A stretch of 64,000 nucleotides of DNA from an uncultured Verrucomicrobia subdivision 3 bacterium (GTDB lineage: Bacteria; Verrucomicrobiota; Verrucomicrobiia; Limisphaerales; UBA11358): the NCBI GenBank assembly GCA_903895255.1, contig CAITTG010000009.1, forward strand, positions 33,092 to 97,091, read 5' to 3'. The position numbers and the translations under genes were made by a program. A model generated the notes under the pieces. It saw only the letters and a list, made by a program, of their open reading frames with translations. It was not told where the DNA came from and searched no databases. Of the stretch, positions 1 through 10,889 are shown piece by piece (the first letter of the stretch is position 1; every line of letters begins with the position of its first letter).

Positions 1-1547
1 AGCAGTTCAAAGATGCCTTTCCGGCCCTTGTAACCGCTGTCATGGCAAATCTGGCACCCGCGGCCGTAGTGGAACACCTTGTCGCCCAGATCGTGCGGGG
101 ACAAATTCAGGAGGGAGAGCTGGTTCTCGGTGGGTTCGAAGGGCGTGCGGCAGTTTTTGCAGACGGTCCGCACCAACCGCTGGGCCAGCACGGCCATCAG
201 GGTCGAGGAAATCAAGAACGGCTCCACGCCCATGTCCACCAGACGGGTGACCGCCCCGGCGGAGTCATTGGTGTGAAGCGTGCTCAACACCAAGTGACCG
301 GTGAGGGAGGCTTGAATGGAAATCTGCGCGGTGGTCAAATCGCGCATTTCCCCCACCATGATAATATCGGGGTCCTGACGCAAGAAGGACTTCAGCGCCT
401 TGCCGAAAGTCATGCCGGCGGCTTCGTTCACCGCCACCTGCATGATGCCTTCGATATCAAACTCGACGGGATCCTCGGCCGTCAGGAGCTTTGAATCGAT
501 GGTGTTCACCCGGCGCAGACAGGAATAGAGGGTGGTGGTCTTGCCGCAACCGGTGGGGCCGGTCACCACGAAAATGCCGTTGGGCCGGAGAATCACCTCG
601 CCGACAAATTCATAAATCTGCTTGGGCAGGCCCAGGGACTCGATTTCCAAGTTCACCGATGAGCGGTCCAGCACGCGCAGCACGACTGACTCGCCGAAGG
701 CGGTCGGCAGGGTGGACATACGCAGATCGATTTGCCGCCCGCTGATAAACACCGTGATGCGTCCGTCCTGGGGCATGCGCCGCTCGGAAATGTTCAGACC
801 GGCCATGACCTTCAAACGCGAAATCACCGGCAGGGCCAGGTGCTTCGGCGGCGGGGCCATTTCATACAGGGCGCCGTCCACCCGGTAACGAATGCGGAAC
901 TCCGTTTCAAACGGCTCAAAGTGAATATCGCTCGCGCGGTCCTGCACGGCCTGCTGGAGGATGACGTTCACAAATTTGACGATGGGAACCTCGTTCGCCA
1001 TCTCGGTCATCTGCTTGTCATTGGCCCCCTCGCCGGCGGCGGAGACTTCCCGGGCGATTTCCGTGTCGGAGCCCAGCTCCTTCAGAATTTCATTAAAGCT
1101 CTCGGCCTCGCTCTGGCCATAGAGGCGTTCCACCAGCTTGTCAATCTCCACAGGGTCGGCCACGCAGATTTGCACATCGCACTTGGCCGAGTAGGCGATT
1201 TCATCGGCGCGGGCCGGGTCCAGTGGTTCCGCGAGGGCCACGTGCAACACCCCGTCGCGAATGGCCACGGGCACACAACGGTACATCCGGGCCACGTTGC
1301 TTGTGATTTTGGAAGCGACTTCCGGGGTGATCTCCGTATCCCGCAGCGAGATCACCTCGGCCCCCACCGCACTGGCCATGACGTGCAGGATGTCATCAAT
1401 TTTCATGATGCCAAAGTCCTGCAACAATTGGATCACGGGCGTGTTGCTCCGCTCAAGTTCGCTGACGACTTCCTCGTACTGCAAATCGTCAATCAGTCCG
1501 TGACTTTTGATCAGGGACAATAATGGGTTGGAGATTTCTTCGGCCAT
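1..1547 (-). CDS. GspE/PilB-type secretion ATPase (C-terminus cut by window edge)
   Basis: Hexameric cytoplasmic ATPase that powers pilus or pseudopilus assembly in type IV pilus or type II secretion systems. About 515 residues are visible; the reading frame runs off base 1, so the last part is missing. It starts at ATG 1547 ([13 protein letters not shown]) and has an N-terminal MshEN-like domain, then the ATPase core with [13 protein letters not shown] (Walker A), the acidic [12 protein letters not shown]alker B/Asp box, the [12 protein letters not shown]is box, and a CxxC pair (VCKNC, then GCQIC) typical of the zinc-binding C-terminal module. It starts only 9 bp after the stop of pilT and belongs to the same minus-strand operon. 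It is paralogous to, but clearly different from, the protein at 2663-4360. Which of the two serves pili and which secretion cannot be told here. Confidence 0.93.
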   Translation of the reverse strand, partial: MAEEISNPLLSLIKSHGLIDDLQYEEVVSELERSNTPVIQLLQDFGIMKIDDILHVMASAVGAEVISLRDTEITPEVASKITSNVARMYRCVPVAIRDGVLHVALAEPLDPARADEIAYSAKCDVQICVADPVEIDKLVERLYGQSEAESFNEILKELGSDTEIAREVSAAGEGANDKQMTEMANEVPIVKFVNVILQQAVQDRASDIHFEPFETEFRIRYRVDGALYEMAPPPKHLALPVISRLKVMAGLNISERRMPQDGRITVFISGRQIDLRMSTLPTAFGESVVLRVLDRSSVNLEIESLGLPKQIYEFVGEVILRPNGIFVVTGPTGCGKTTTLYSCLRRVNTIDSKLLTAEDPVEFDIEGIMQVAVNEAAGMTFGKALKSFLRQDPDIIMVGEMRDLTTAQISIQASLTGHLVLSTLHTNDSAGAVTRLVDMGVEPFLISSTLMAVLAQRLVRTVCKNCRTPFEPTENQLSLLNLSPHDLGDKVFHYGRGCQICHDSGYKGRKGIFEL

Positions 1548-1556
1548 GATGGGAAA

Positions 1557-2657
1557 TTACTTCTTGCCTTGTTTGACCGCCGCGGCCAGGTCCAGCTCCT
1601 GCAATTTGGCCAGGATGGTCGTGGGGTCCTGGGCTTTGGTGATGACTTCCTCACGGGCAATCATGCCAGCCTGGTATTTCTCCATGAGAAACGCGTCCAT
1701 GGTCACCATCCCGTATTTCGAACCGGTCTGGATGTCGGACTGCACGCGGAACGTTTTGTTGTCGCGGATCAGCGCCGCGATGGACGGCGTGTTCACCATG
1801 ATTTCAAAGGCGGCCACCCGGCCGGGCTTGTCCACCCGGGGGATGAGCAACTGGGAAATCACCGCTTGCAGCACGGTCGAAAGCTGAATACGGATGGTTT
1901 CCTGCTGATTGGTCGGAAACGCGTTCACCAGACGGTCAATCGTCTTCGCCGCCCCGGTGGTGTGCAGGGTGCCGAACACCAAGTGCCCCGTTTCGGCCGC
2001 GGTGATGGCCGCCTCAATCGTTTCCAAGTCGCGCATTTCGCCGACCAGAATCATGTCCGGGTCCTGGCGCAGTGCGCGGCGCAAGGCTTCCGCGAAACTC
2101 GGCACGTCCACATGAATCTCGCGCTGGGTGATCAGCGCCCGTTTGTGGCGGTGATAATATTCGATCGGATCCTCAATCGTAATCAGATGCACCTCGTCGC
2201 GCGTCTCGTTCACAATATTGAGCAGCGAGGCGAGCGTGGTGGATTTGCCGGAACCCGTCGGCCCGGTCACGAGAATCAAACCGCGGGGCTTGAAGAGGAG
2301 TTCCTTCACCGTTTCGGGCAGGCCGATCTGCTCGAAGGTTAGCAGCTTGCTGGGGATTTGCCGCAGCACCATGCCGAAGTTGCCTTTTTCCTTAAACACG
2401 CTCACGCGGAAGCGTGCCGCCTCGCCGAAGGCAAAGGCGAAGTCCGCGCCGCCGTTTTCCCGCACGTGCTGGATGTGTTCCTCGGAGGTGATGCTGCGCA
2501 TCAACTCTTCCGAATCCTCCGGCTTCAAGGCCGGCCCCTCCACGCGGTGCAGCGTGCCGTGCACACGGATGGTCGGGGCGCAACCCACGCGGGTGTGAAG
2601 ATCGGAGGCCCCTTCCGAGATCATCAACTGCAACAAATCCGACATCGAGTATGACAT
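1557..2657 (-). CDS. pilT: Type IV pilus retraction ATPase PilT
   Basis: A 366-residue hexameric ATPase that depolymerises type IV pili at the inner-membrane base, driving retraction, twitching motility and DNA uptake in known systems. Length and architecture fit PilT: a short N-terminal PAS-like domain, Walker [10 protein letters not shown] at residues 132-140, [15 protein letters not shown] (Walker B), the [13 protein letters not shown]is box, and a [12 protein letters not shown] stretch matching the AIRNLIRE retraction motif in a relaxed form. It lacks the zinc-binding CxxC module of PilB/GspE. It lies between two PilB/GspE-type genes, 5 bp after the upstream one and 9 bp before the downstream one, so co-expression is likely. 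Confidence 0.95.
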   Translation of the reverse strand: MSYSMSDLLQLMISEGASDLHTRVGCAPTIRVHGTLHRVEGPALKPEDSEELMRSITSEEHIQHVRENGGADFAFAFGEAARFRVSVFKEKGNFGMVLRQIPSKLLTFEQIGLPETVKELLFKPRGLILVTGPTGSGKSTTLASLLNIVNETRDEVHLITIEDPIEYYHRHKRALITQREIHVDVPSFAEALRRALRQDPDMILVGEMRDLETIEAAITAAETGHLVFGTLHTTGAAKTIDRLVNAFPTNQQETIRIQLSTVLQAVISQLLIPRVDKPGRVAAFEIMVNTPSIAALIRDNKTFRVQSDIQTGSKYGMVTMDAFLMEKYQAGMIAREEVITKAQDPTTILAKLQELDLAAAVKQGKK

Positions 2658-2662
2658 AAAAT

Positions 2663-4360
<1,698 letters not shown>

Positions 4361-4913
4361 AGTGGTTTTGTTGCCGCCTTACTATTTGTTTCAGGAGACT
4401 TTGTAAAATTTTTCATTTGCCCGGGCAAATGTCAATGCGGAGTCGCAAACTTTTGCGGGGCGGGGGCTTCCCGCGCGCCGCCGTGCCGGAGACGGACCGG
4501 GCCTTGCGGCGGGCGACGGGAGGCCGAACCGGCCGGAAAAATGGGGGGCACTGGTTTCGCGACTGGTGAAAAAAGTTCGCGAATCTTCAAGATTTTGCGG
4601 GAGGGGGTAAGTTCGACCGGGCGAAGGCAATGGTTAATTGGTTATTCCGAATTCCAGAGACCAGGTCACCCGGGTGGCCGACCGGGCAGGACGCACGGCT
4701 TGACGGGCCGCCCGAACTGGCGGGGCGGCCTCTGAATGATGCTTTTGGCACTTTCATCGCCACTAATTTAGCAGGGGACCCTGGACATCCGCTGTCCAGG
4801 TCGAAAATTTATTAAGATTTTTTCAAGCGGACCTTGAGGCGGACAAGGAGGGTGGCGATGGTCAACCAACGCGGGGAAGCCCGGCGATTTCCCTTGAACC
4901 CAGCGGTGCTGCC
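4361..4913. other. Intergenic region with dispersed hairpin repeat
   Basis: About 550 bp between the divergently transcribed pilB-like gene and the GH95 gene, so promoters for both should lie here. No credible coding sequence was found. It contains repeat copy A (4575-4807) with two perfect inverted repeats, GGCCGCCC 4706-4713 with GGGCGGCC 4723-4730, and the CTGGACA/TGTCCAG hairpin at 4781-4799. No clear -35/-10 pair could be assigned. Confidence 0.6.
4575..4807 (-). repeat. Dispersed intergenic repeat, copy A
   Basis: Read on the minus strand, bases 4807-4745 match 39439-39501 of the plus strand with 7 mismatches in 63 positions by eye. The shared block holds a hairpin with arms CTGGACA and TGTCCAG. 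A second shared block, 4592-4575 (TCTTGAAGATTCGCGAA), matches 39668-39684 with one mismatch, and both copies have a TTAACCA-rich stretch between the blocks. Order and spacing of the blocks are the same in both copies. Each copy lies upstream of a gene and points towards it (pilB-like here, the sigma factor at 39766 in the other). Confidence 0.75.
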
Positions 4914-7328
4914 ATGGAAAATCAGTCCATGCTTTCACAACCTTATCACCGCCTGACTCAGCTTACCCTGCCCTTGCTGGCGGGACTTTTGACTTTCTCC
5001 GGCTTGAGCCGGGTTTCGGCCGCCGAGGCCCCCGGCCCGCTCACGCTGTGGTACACCAAACCCGCCCAGGTCTGGACGGAGGCATTGCCGATTGGCAATG
5101 GCCGGATCGGGGCCATGATTTTCGGCGGGGCGGAGCGCGAGCATTTGCAGCTTAATGAGGACACGCTGTACGCGGGCGGCCCCTACACGCCGGACAATAC
5201 CAACGCCTATGCGGCGCTGCCGGAGGTGCGCGAGCTTATTTTTGCCGGCCAGTACGATGCCGCCGCCAAAATCATCAGCGACCGCATGATGGCGCATCCC
5301 CTCGGCCAGATGCCCTACGAGACGGCGGGGGATTTGTTTCTGGATTTTGCGACCAATGAGGTGACCGATTACCACCGGGAACTGGACCTGAACACCGCCG
5401 TGGCCCGCATTACCTACACGCGGGACGGGGTGCATTTCAAGCGCGAGCTGTTTGCCAGTGCCGTGGACCAGGTCATCGTGGTGCGGCTCACCGCCGACCA
5501 GCCGGGGCGGATTACCTTCACCGCCGAAATGCGCACGCCGCAAAAAGCCACCACCAGGGTGGAAGTGAACACGGAGCTGCCCCTGGCGGGCCAGACTAAT
5601 GACGCCACCCTGATTCTCGACGGCGTCAACGCCATGGCCGGGGGCATCCCGGGGGCGTTGAAATACCAGGTGCGGGTGCGGGTGCTGCCGACGCAGGGCA
5701 AAATTCTGGCCGGCACGAACACGATCACCGTGGCGCAGGCGGACACGGTGACGCTGCTGATTGCGGCGGCGACCAGCTACAAGAACTTTCATGATGTGAG
5801 TGGCGACCCGGCGGCCATCACGCAAAAGCAAATAACGGGAGCCTACAAGAAATGGGCGAATGGCAATGTCGCGGACGGCGTGGACACCACCCTGCCGGAT
5901 CATCTTGCTGATTACCAGCGGCTGTTTCAGCGGGTGACGTTGAACCTGGGTGCCAGTGGCGAGGCCACCAACCTGCCCACGGATGAACGCATCGCGCAAT
6001 TTGCCGGGGGCAAAGACCCGGCGCTGGCCGCGTTGTATTTTCAATTCGGTCGCTACCTGCTGATCAGCAGTTCACGACCGGGCGGCCAACCGGCCAACTT
6101 GCAAGGGTTGTGGAATGATTCGCTGCGGCCGCCGTGGGGCAGCAAGTACACCATCAATATTAACACGGAGATGAATTATTGGCCGGCCGAAACCGCCAAC
6201 CTTTCCGAATGCGTGGAACCGCTCACGGCCATGGTGCTCGACCTGACCAAAACCGGCGCGCGCACCGCGCAGGTGCAGTACCATGCCCGTGGCTGGGTGG
6301 CGCATCACAACACGGACTTGTGGCGGGCGGCCGCGCCGATTGATGGTCCCAATTCCGGCATGTGGCCCATGGGCGGGGCCTGGCTGTGCCAGAATTTGTG
6401 GGAGCATTATTTGTTCACCCAGGACAAAACTTATTTGCAGCGCATTTACCCCGCCATGAAGGGGGCCGCTCAATTCTTCCTCGACACGCTGGTGGAGGAC
6501 CCCACGAATCATTGGCTGGTCACCTGCCCTTCGCTCTCGCCGGAGAACAGCCATCCCGAGGGCAAAACCAGCATCTGCGCCGGTCCCACGATGGATTTGG
6601 AACTGCTGCGCGACTTGTTTAATAATTGTATCGCGGCCGAGGCGGTGCTGGGCCGGGACAAAGCCTTTGGCCAGCAGCTCGCCGCCACGCGCGACCGCCT
6701 GGCACCGTTGCAAATCGGGTCGGCTGGCCAGCTTCAGGAGTGGTTGAAGGACTGGGATCTGCAAAACAAAGACCTGCACCACCGGCACGTTTCCCATTTG
6801 TATGGTCTGTATCCCAGTGCTCAAATCGACGTGCGCACCACGCCGGTACTGGCGGCGGCGGTGAAGAAATCCTTGGAGATTCGGGGCGACCAGGCCACCG
6901 GCTGGGCCACCGCCTGGCGCATCAATCTCTGGGCCCGCCTGCATGATGGCGACCATGCGTTTAGCATCCTGGAATTCTTGCTCAGCCCCAAGCGCACCTA
7001 CCCGGACATGTTCGACGCGCACCCGCCCTTTCAGATCGATGGCAATTTTGGCGGGGCCTCCGGCATTGCCGAAATGCTCCTGCAAAGCCAGAACGGCGTG
7101 ATTGAGTTCCTCCCTGCCCTGCCCTCCGCGTGGCCGGACGGCAGTGTCACCGGCCTGCGCGCCCGTGGCGGTTTCACGGTGGACCTGGAATGGCAGCAAG
7201 GCAAGCTCACCGCCGCAACCTTGACTTCGATCACGGGGACCAAGGCGACCGTGCGGTATGGGGAGGTGGTGCGCGAAGTGAGCCTCAAAAAAGGCGCCTC
7301 AGTGCAGTTGAATGGGAGTCTGCAATAA
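4914..7328 (+). CDS. Exported glycoside hydrolase family 95 (alpha-L-fucosidase-type)
   Basis: An 804-residue exported enzyme of the GH95 family, whose members mostly remove alpha-1,2-linked L-fucose (some act on galactose) from glycans by an inverting mechanism. A signal peptide is visible (hydrophobic [16 protein letters not shown], then VSA-A near residue 37). The mature protein opens with the family signature [19 protein letters not shown]. Catalytic positions fit the family: Asn415 and Asn417 in NINTEMNYW, Glu544 in SPEN, and Asp709 in FQIDGNFGG. Length matches the family. ATG 4914 is used; ATG 4929 is also possible. It stands alone on the plus strand, with a hairpin downstream (7388-7416), and no transporter or other fucose gene is next to it. 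The exact substrate cannot be read from the sequence. Confidence 0.93.
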   Translation: MENQSMLSQPYHRLTQLTLPLLAGLLTFSGLSRVSAAEAPGPLTLWYTKPAQVWTEALPIGNGRIGAMIFGGAEREHLQLNEDTLYAGGPYTPDNTNAYAALPEVRELIFAGQYDAAAKIISDRMMAHPLGQMPYETAGDLFLDFATNEVTDYHRELDLNTAVARITYTRDGVHFKRELFASAVDQVIVVRLTADQPGRITFTAEMRTPQKATTRVEVNTELPLAGQTNDATLILDGVNAMAGGIPGALKYQVRVRVLPTQGKILAGTNTITVAQADTVTLLIAAATSYKNFHDVSGDPAAITQKQITGAYKKWANGNVADGVDTTLPDHLADYQRLFQRVTLNLGASGEATNLPTDERIAQFAGGKDPALAALYFQFGRYLLISSSRPGGQPANLQGLWNDSLRPPWGSKYTININTEMNYWPAETANLSECVEPLTAMVLDLTKTGARTAQVQYHARGWVAHHNTDLWRAAAPIDGPNSGMWPMGGAWLCQNLWEHYLFTQDKTYLQRIYPAMKGAAQFFLDTLVEDPTNHWLVTCPSLSPENSHPEGKTSICAGPTMDLELLRDLFNNCIAAEAVLGRDKAFGQQLAATRDRLAPLQIGSAGQLQEWLKDWDLQNKDLHHRHVSHLYGLYPSAQIDVRTTPVLAAAVKKSLEIRGDQATGWATAWRINLWARLHDGDHAFSILEFLLSPKRTYPDMFDAHPPFQIDGNFGGASGIAEMLLQSQNGVIEFLPALPSAWPDGSVTGLRARGGFTVDLEWQQGKLTAATLTSITGTKATVRYGEVVREVSLKKGASVQLNGSLQ

Positions 7329-7718
7329 CCAACTGTATGACGGCCCAGGCGAGCTTGGGGCAGTGCGGAACCAGTAAATAGGGCAATAGCACCCCCCCAT
7401 GCAGGGAGGGGGGCTTTGGCCGGCCGGCGGGACAGCGCACGTTTTGCTTTCCCGGGCGGCTTTTTTCTGCCTTCTTTTGGTACAGGTAACGCATGAAGCT
7501 GCCCGGCCTTGAATCTGCCATTGTCCGGCGGTGCCTTAGGGCGCTGGGCGCCTCAAGAGGCACTGATCGCCCACCGTCGCCGGACTATTCCGTTTACATG
7601 GCCCGGGGCCGACCTTAGATTGCCGGGGTGGATGCCACCAAATGCATGCACGCCCAATCAGAACCATCATGAATAACCCGCAAGCACCAGACCTGCGCCC
7701 GCCGGCCCGGCCCAAGCC
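7329..7718. other. Intergenic region with nested-stem element
   Basis: About 390 bp between the GH95 gene and the Ser/Thr kinase gene, both on the plus strand. It holds the hairpin at 7388-7416 and, at 7523-7585, three nested perfect stems: GTCCGGCG 7523-7530 with CGCCGGAC 7578-7585; GTGCCT 7531-7536 with AGGCAC 7558-7563; and GGCGC 7540-7544 with GCGCC 7548-7552. The nested element ends 133 bp before the kinase start codon, where a 5' leader would be. It matches no riboswitch class I know. No open frame in this stretch looks real. Confidence 0.5.
7388..7416 (+). terminator. Possible terminator after the GH95 gene
   Basis: A strong C-run/G-run hairpin (arms roughly AGCACCCCCC and GGGGGGCT) lies about 60 bp after the GH95 stop and is followed by only three T residues. 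The stem is good but the T tract is short, so it may be a weak terminator or simply an mRNA-end stabilising hairpin. Confidence 0.4.
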
Positions 7719-9857
7719 ATGAGCCTTACCCATCTTTCCAACCTGAGCAACTCGCGCACGACGAGTTACCTGGCGCGCACCCGCAGTGTGCTCCGCAAAC
7801 AACTTTGGATCTGGCCGCTCGTGGCGGCGGCACTGCTGGCATTCACGGCGGTGACGGTGCGCTTGCACATGGAAGCGGCGTTGAAACAACAAATCGCCGG
7901 CAACCTGCAGGTAATCCTGAACGCCAATGCGGAGGCGTTGCGCGCGTGGGCCGGCATGGTGAAGTCGGAGGCGGAAACGCTGGCCGATGATGAGCATCTG
8001 CGTGATCTGACCACGGCGTTGCTGGTCCGGACCACGAATGGCACTTCCCTGCAAGCCCAATTGCTGGTGGCGCCGGAACTGGCGGCGGTGCGGGCCCAGT
8101 TAAATCCGTGGCTGGACCGGCGGGGATACAGCGGTTTCGTGGTGCTGGACACCAACTGTCTGGTGCTCGCCGCCCGGCGTGACCAGCTGGTGGGAATGGT
8201 CTCGCCGTCCGGTTACGCGGCGCAGTTTGCGGCGAGTCTGGCGGGTAAAAGCAGCCTGACCCAGCCGTTCCCGAGTATTTCGATGCTGCCGGATATGAAG
8301 GGAAACATGCGGGCCGGTGTCCCGACGATGTTTGCGACGGCCCCGATTAAATCAGCGGACGGCCGGGTGATCGCCGTGCTGGGGGTGCGGATTGATCCCG
8401 ACATGGATTTCACGCGAATTCTCGCGACGGCCCGGGCAGGTGGCAGTGGCGAGACGTATGCCTTTACCAAAGACGGCCGGCTGCTTTCGCGCAGCCGCTT
8501 TGATGAACAACTACGGCAGTTGAGTTTAATACCGGACACCGCCGATTCGGAGTCCATCTTGAGCCTGGACCTGCGGGATCCCCTGGTGGATTTGACCAAA
8601 GGGAAAACGTCGCCCAAACGCCGGGCGGAACAGAACCTGATCCGGCCGGTGAGCGAGGCGGGCGCCGGCCATGCGGGGGTGGATGTGGAGGGTTACCGGG
8701 ATTATCGCGGGGTGCCGGTGGTGGGCGCGTGGACGTGGCTGCCGGAATTTAATCTCGGCCTGGTGACACAGGTGGAGGTGGCGGAGGCATTTCATCCGCT
8801 GCACATCATGCGGCTGGGTTTCGGCTTCATCTTCTGTCTGCTGGTGGCGGGTTCGGCGGCGATTTTTGTGCTGATGCGGCTGGCGAACCGGTTGCAAGCC
8901 ACGGCGCGCAAGGCCGCCTTGAAAGCGAAACAACTCGGCCAGTATGCGTTGGATGACAAGATCGGCGCGGGGGCCTTTGGCTCGGTGTACCGGGCGCATC
9001 ACGCCTTGATGCGGCGGCCGGTGGCGGTGAAGTTGCTGGAGTCGGAGGTGGCGGACGCCAACACGGCGGCGCGCTTTGAGCAGGAAGTGCAGATGACCAG
9101 CCAGTTGACGCATCCCAACACCATCGCGCTGTATGATTATGGCCGCACGCCCGAGGGGGTATTTTACTACGCCATGGAATATCTGGAAGGGCTGACGCTG
9201 GACAAGCTGGTAAAAAGCCATGGACCACAGGCGGAGAGCCGGGTGATTGCCTTCCTGATGCAGATGTGCGGTTCCCTGAGCGAAGCGCATACCATTGGCC
9301 TGGTGCACCGGGACATCAAGCCGGCGAACGTCTTTTTAACCCAGCGTGGCGGCCTGCCGGATTTTGTGAAGGTGCTGGATTTCGGTCTGGTGAAGGCGCG
9401 GGCGGCCGAGGGGCAGTTGGAATTAACAGGGGCCACCAGCACGCTGGGCACGCCCCTCTACATGTCGCCCGAGGCGGTGGAACATCCCAACCAGGTGGAT
9501 GCGCGGGCGGATATTTATTCCGTGGGGGCCGTTGGCTATTTCCTGCTGACCGGCCAGCCGTTGTTTGATTGCGCCTCACTGGGCGAGGTGCTGATGCATC
9601 AAGTCAAGCATATGCCCGTCAAGCCCTCCGCGCGGCTGGGCCGCCCGGTGTCGCCCGCCCTTGAAGATCTCCTGATGCAGTGCCTCGCCAAAAATCCGGC
9701 GGAGCGGCCCGCCAGCGCGCGCGATTTGGGCGATGCCCTGGCGAAATGTCCGGGCGCGGGGGATTGGACGCGCGAACACGCGGAAGAATGGTGGCTCCGG
9801 CTGGCCCTGGCCCAAAGTGAAAAAACCCTGGTGCTGCCGGCGGCCAAACAGCCATGA
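7719..9857 (+). CDS. Membrane Ser/Thr protein kinase with extracellular Cache sensor
   Basis: A 712-residue Hanks-type kinase. The order is unusual for bacterial STPKs because the sensor comes first: transmembrane helix 1 (about 29-48), a periplasmic Cache-type domain (about 50-360), transmembrane helix 2 (about 365-388), then the kinase domain. Kinase motifs are complete: GAGAFGSVY near 416, VAVK with the ATP-anchoring Lys near 438, HRDIKPAN near 529, DFGL near 553 and an APE-like SPE (YMSPEAVE). The Cache domain resembles those of chemoreceptors and histidine kinases and probably binds a small extracellular ligand (inference). The stop overlaps the start of the next gene by 4 bp, so the kinase and the DUF4105 protein are probably made together. 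No phosphatase or FHA protein is visible nearby. Confidence 0.93.
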   Translation: MSLTHLSNLSNSRTTSYLARTRSVLRKQLWIWPLVAAALLAFTAVTVRLHMEAALKQQIAGNLQVILNANAEALRAWAGMVKSEAETLADDEHLRDLTTALLVRTTNGTSLQAQLLVAPELAAVRAQLNPWLDRRGYSGFVVLDTNCLVLAARRDQLVGMVSPSGYAAQFAASLAGKSSLTQPFPSISMLPDMKGNMRAGVPTMFATAPIKSADGRVIAVLGVRIDPDMDFTRILATARAGGSGETYAFTKDGRLLSRSRFDEQLRQLSLIPDTADSESILSLDLRDPLVDLTKGKTSPKRRAEQNLIRPVSEAGAGHAGVDVEGYRDYRGVPVVGAWTWLPEFNLGLVTQVEVAEAFHPLHIMRLGFGFIFCLLVAGSAAIFVLMRLANRLQATARKAALKAKQLGQYALDDKIGAGAFGSVYRAHHALMRRPVAVKLLESEVADANTAARFEQEVQMTSQLTHPNTIALYDYGRTPEGVFYYAMEYLEGLTLDKLVKSHGPQAESRVIAFLMQMCGSLSEAHTIGLVHRDIKPANVFLTQRGGLPDFVKVLDFGLVKARAAEGQLELTGATSTLGTPLYMSPEAVEHPNQVDARADIYSVGAVGYFLLTGQPLFDCASLGEVLMHQVKHMPVKPSARLGRPVSPALEDLLMQCLAKNPAERPASARDLGDALAKCPGAGDWTREHAEEWWLRLALAQSEKTLVLPAAKQP

Positions 9858-10879
9858 GCGCCACCACTGGTCCCGCCAAACACCTGCGCCGGCTTGCCCT
9901 CGCCGGGATTTGGCTCCTGGCCGGGCTGGCCACGCTCTGGGCGGTGGCCGCGCTGTACTTTGATGTCCGGATCGAGTGGCTGCGGCTGCCGTTGACGGTG
10001 GGTTACGCGGTGGGAGTGCTGGGACTATGGGTGCGGGTTCGCCGCCCTTGGAAATTGGTATTTACCGGCATTGGCTTCACACTGGTGCTCGCATGGTGGC
10101 TGGGGTTGCAACCCTCCAATCATCGCGAGTGGCAGCCGGATGTGGCCCGGACCCCCGCGGCGGAAATCAGCGGCCAGCACGCGACCCTGCAGGGCATCCG
10201 CGACTGTGATTATCGCACCGAGACGAATTACACGGTGCATTACCGCGACGAAACCTTTGATCTCGATCAGTTGCGCACGGTGGATTTGTACCTGGTCACC
10301 TGGGGTTCGCCCAACATCGCGCACACCATGGTCAGCTTTGGTTTTACCACGGGGGATTATGTGTGTTTTTCCATTGAGACCAGAAAGGAAATTGGCGAGA
10401 GCTATTCAGCCATCCGGGGACTCTTCCGGCAGTATGAACTGATTTATATCGTCGCTGACGAACGGGACGTGGTGCGGCTGCGCACCAATTATCGCAAGGA
10501 TGAGGAAGTTTGCCTCTATCGTTTGGAAGTAACCCCCGCCGAGGGGCGGCAACTCTTCATGGACTACGTGCGGCGGATCAATGAACTGCACGCCCATGGG
10601 GAGTGGTACAACGCGCTCACGGATAATTGCACCACCGCCATCCGCACCCAACGCAGTCCCGGCGAACGGATGCCGTGGGACTGGCGGATGCTGGTGAACG
10701 GCCACCTGGATGAACTGCTGTATCAACGCCACCTGATTGTAACCAACCTGCCCTTTGCGGAGTTAAAAAAGTTGTCCAATATTAATGCCCGGGCCCGGGC
10801 AGCGGGGGACGCGGCCGATTTTTCGGCGCAGATCCGCCGGGGCCTGCCGGGTTTTGCGCCCGAAGCGGCGGGACACTAG
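9854..10879 (+). CDS. DUF4105 (Lnb N-terminal-like) membrane protein
   Basis: A 341-residue protein with three closely spaced hydrophobic segments (about 10-35, 38-58 and 65-85) followed by a soluble domain of DUF4105, the domain also found at the N-terminus of lacto-N-biosidase LnbX-type proteins. Features of that family can be seen: the AHTMVSFGF stretch and TDNCTTAIRTQ with its conserved Cys. This domain belongs to a papain-like/NlpC-related fold in structural proposals, with His and Cys as likely key residues; the activity is not established. It overlaps the kinase gene by ATGA and is followed 10 bp later by a lipoprotein hydrolase gene, so the three form an operon. DUF4105 could be a target or envelope partner of the kinase (inference). 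Confidence 0.87.
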   Translation: MSATTGPAKHLRRLALAGIWLLAGLATLWAVAALYFDVRIEWLRLPLTVGYAVGVLGLWVRVRRPWKLVFTGIGFTLVLAWWLGLQPSNHREWQPDVARTPAAEISGQHATLQGIRDCDYRTETNYTVHYRDETFDLDQLRTVDLYLVTWGSPNIAHTMVSFGFTTGDYVCFSIETRKEIGESYSAIRGLFRQYELIYIVADERDVVRLRTNYRKDEEVCLYRLEVTPAEGRQLFMDYVRRINELHAHGEWYNALTDNCTTAIRTQRSPGERMPWDWRMLVNGHLDELLYQRHLIVTNLPFAELKKLSNINARARAAGDAADFSAQIRRGLPGFAPEAAGH

Positions 10880-10889
10880 AACAAGCAGC

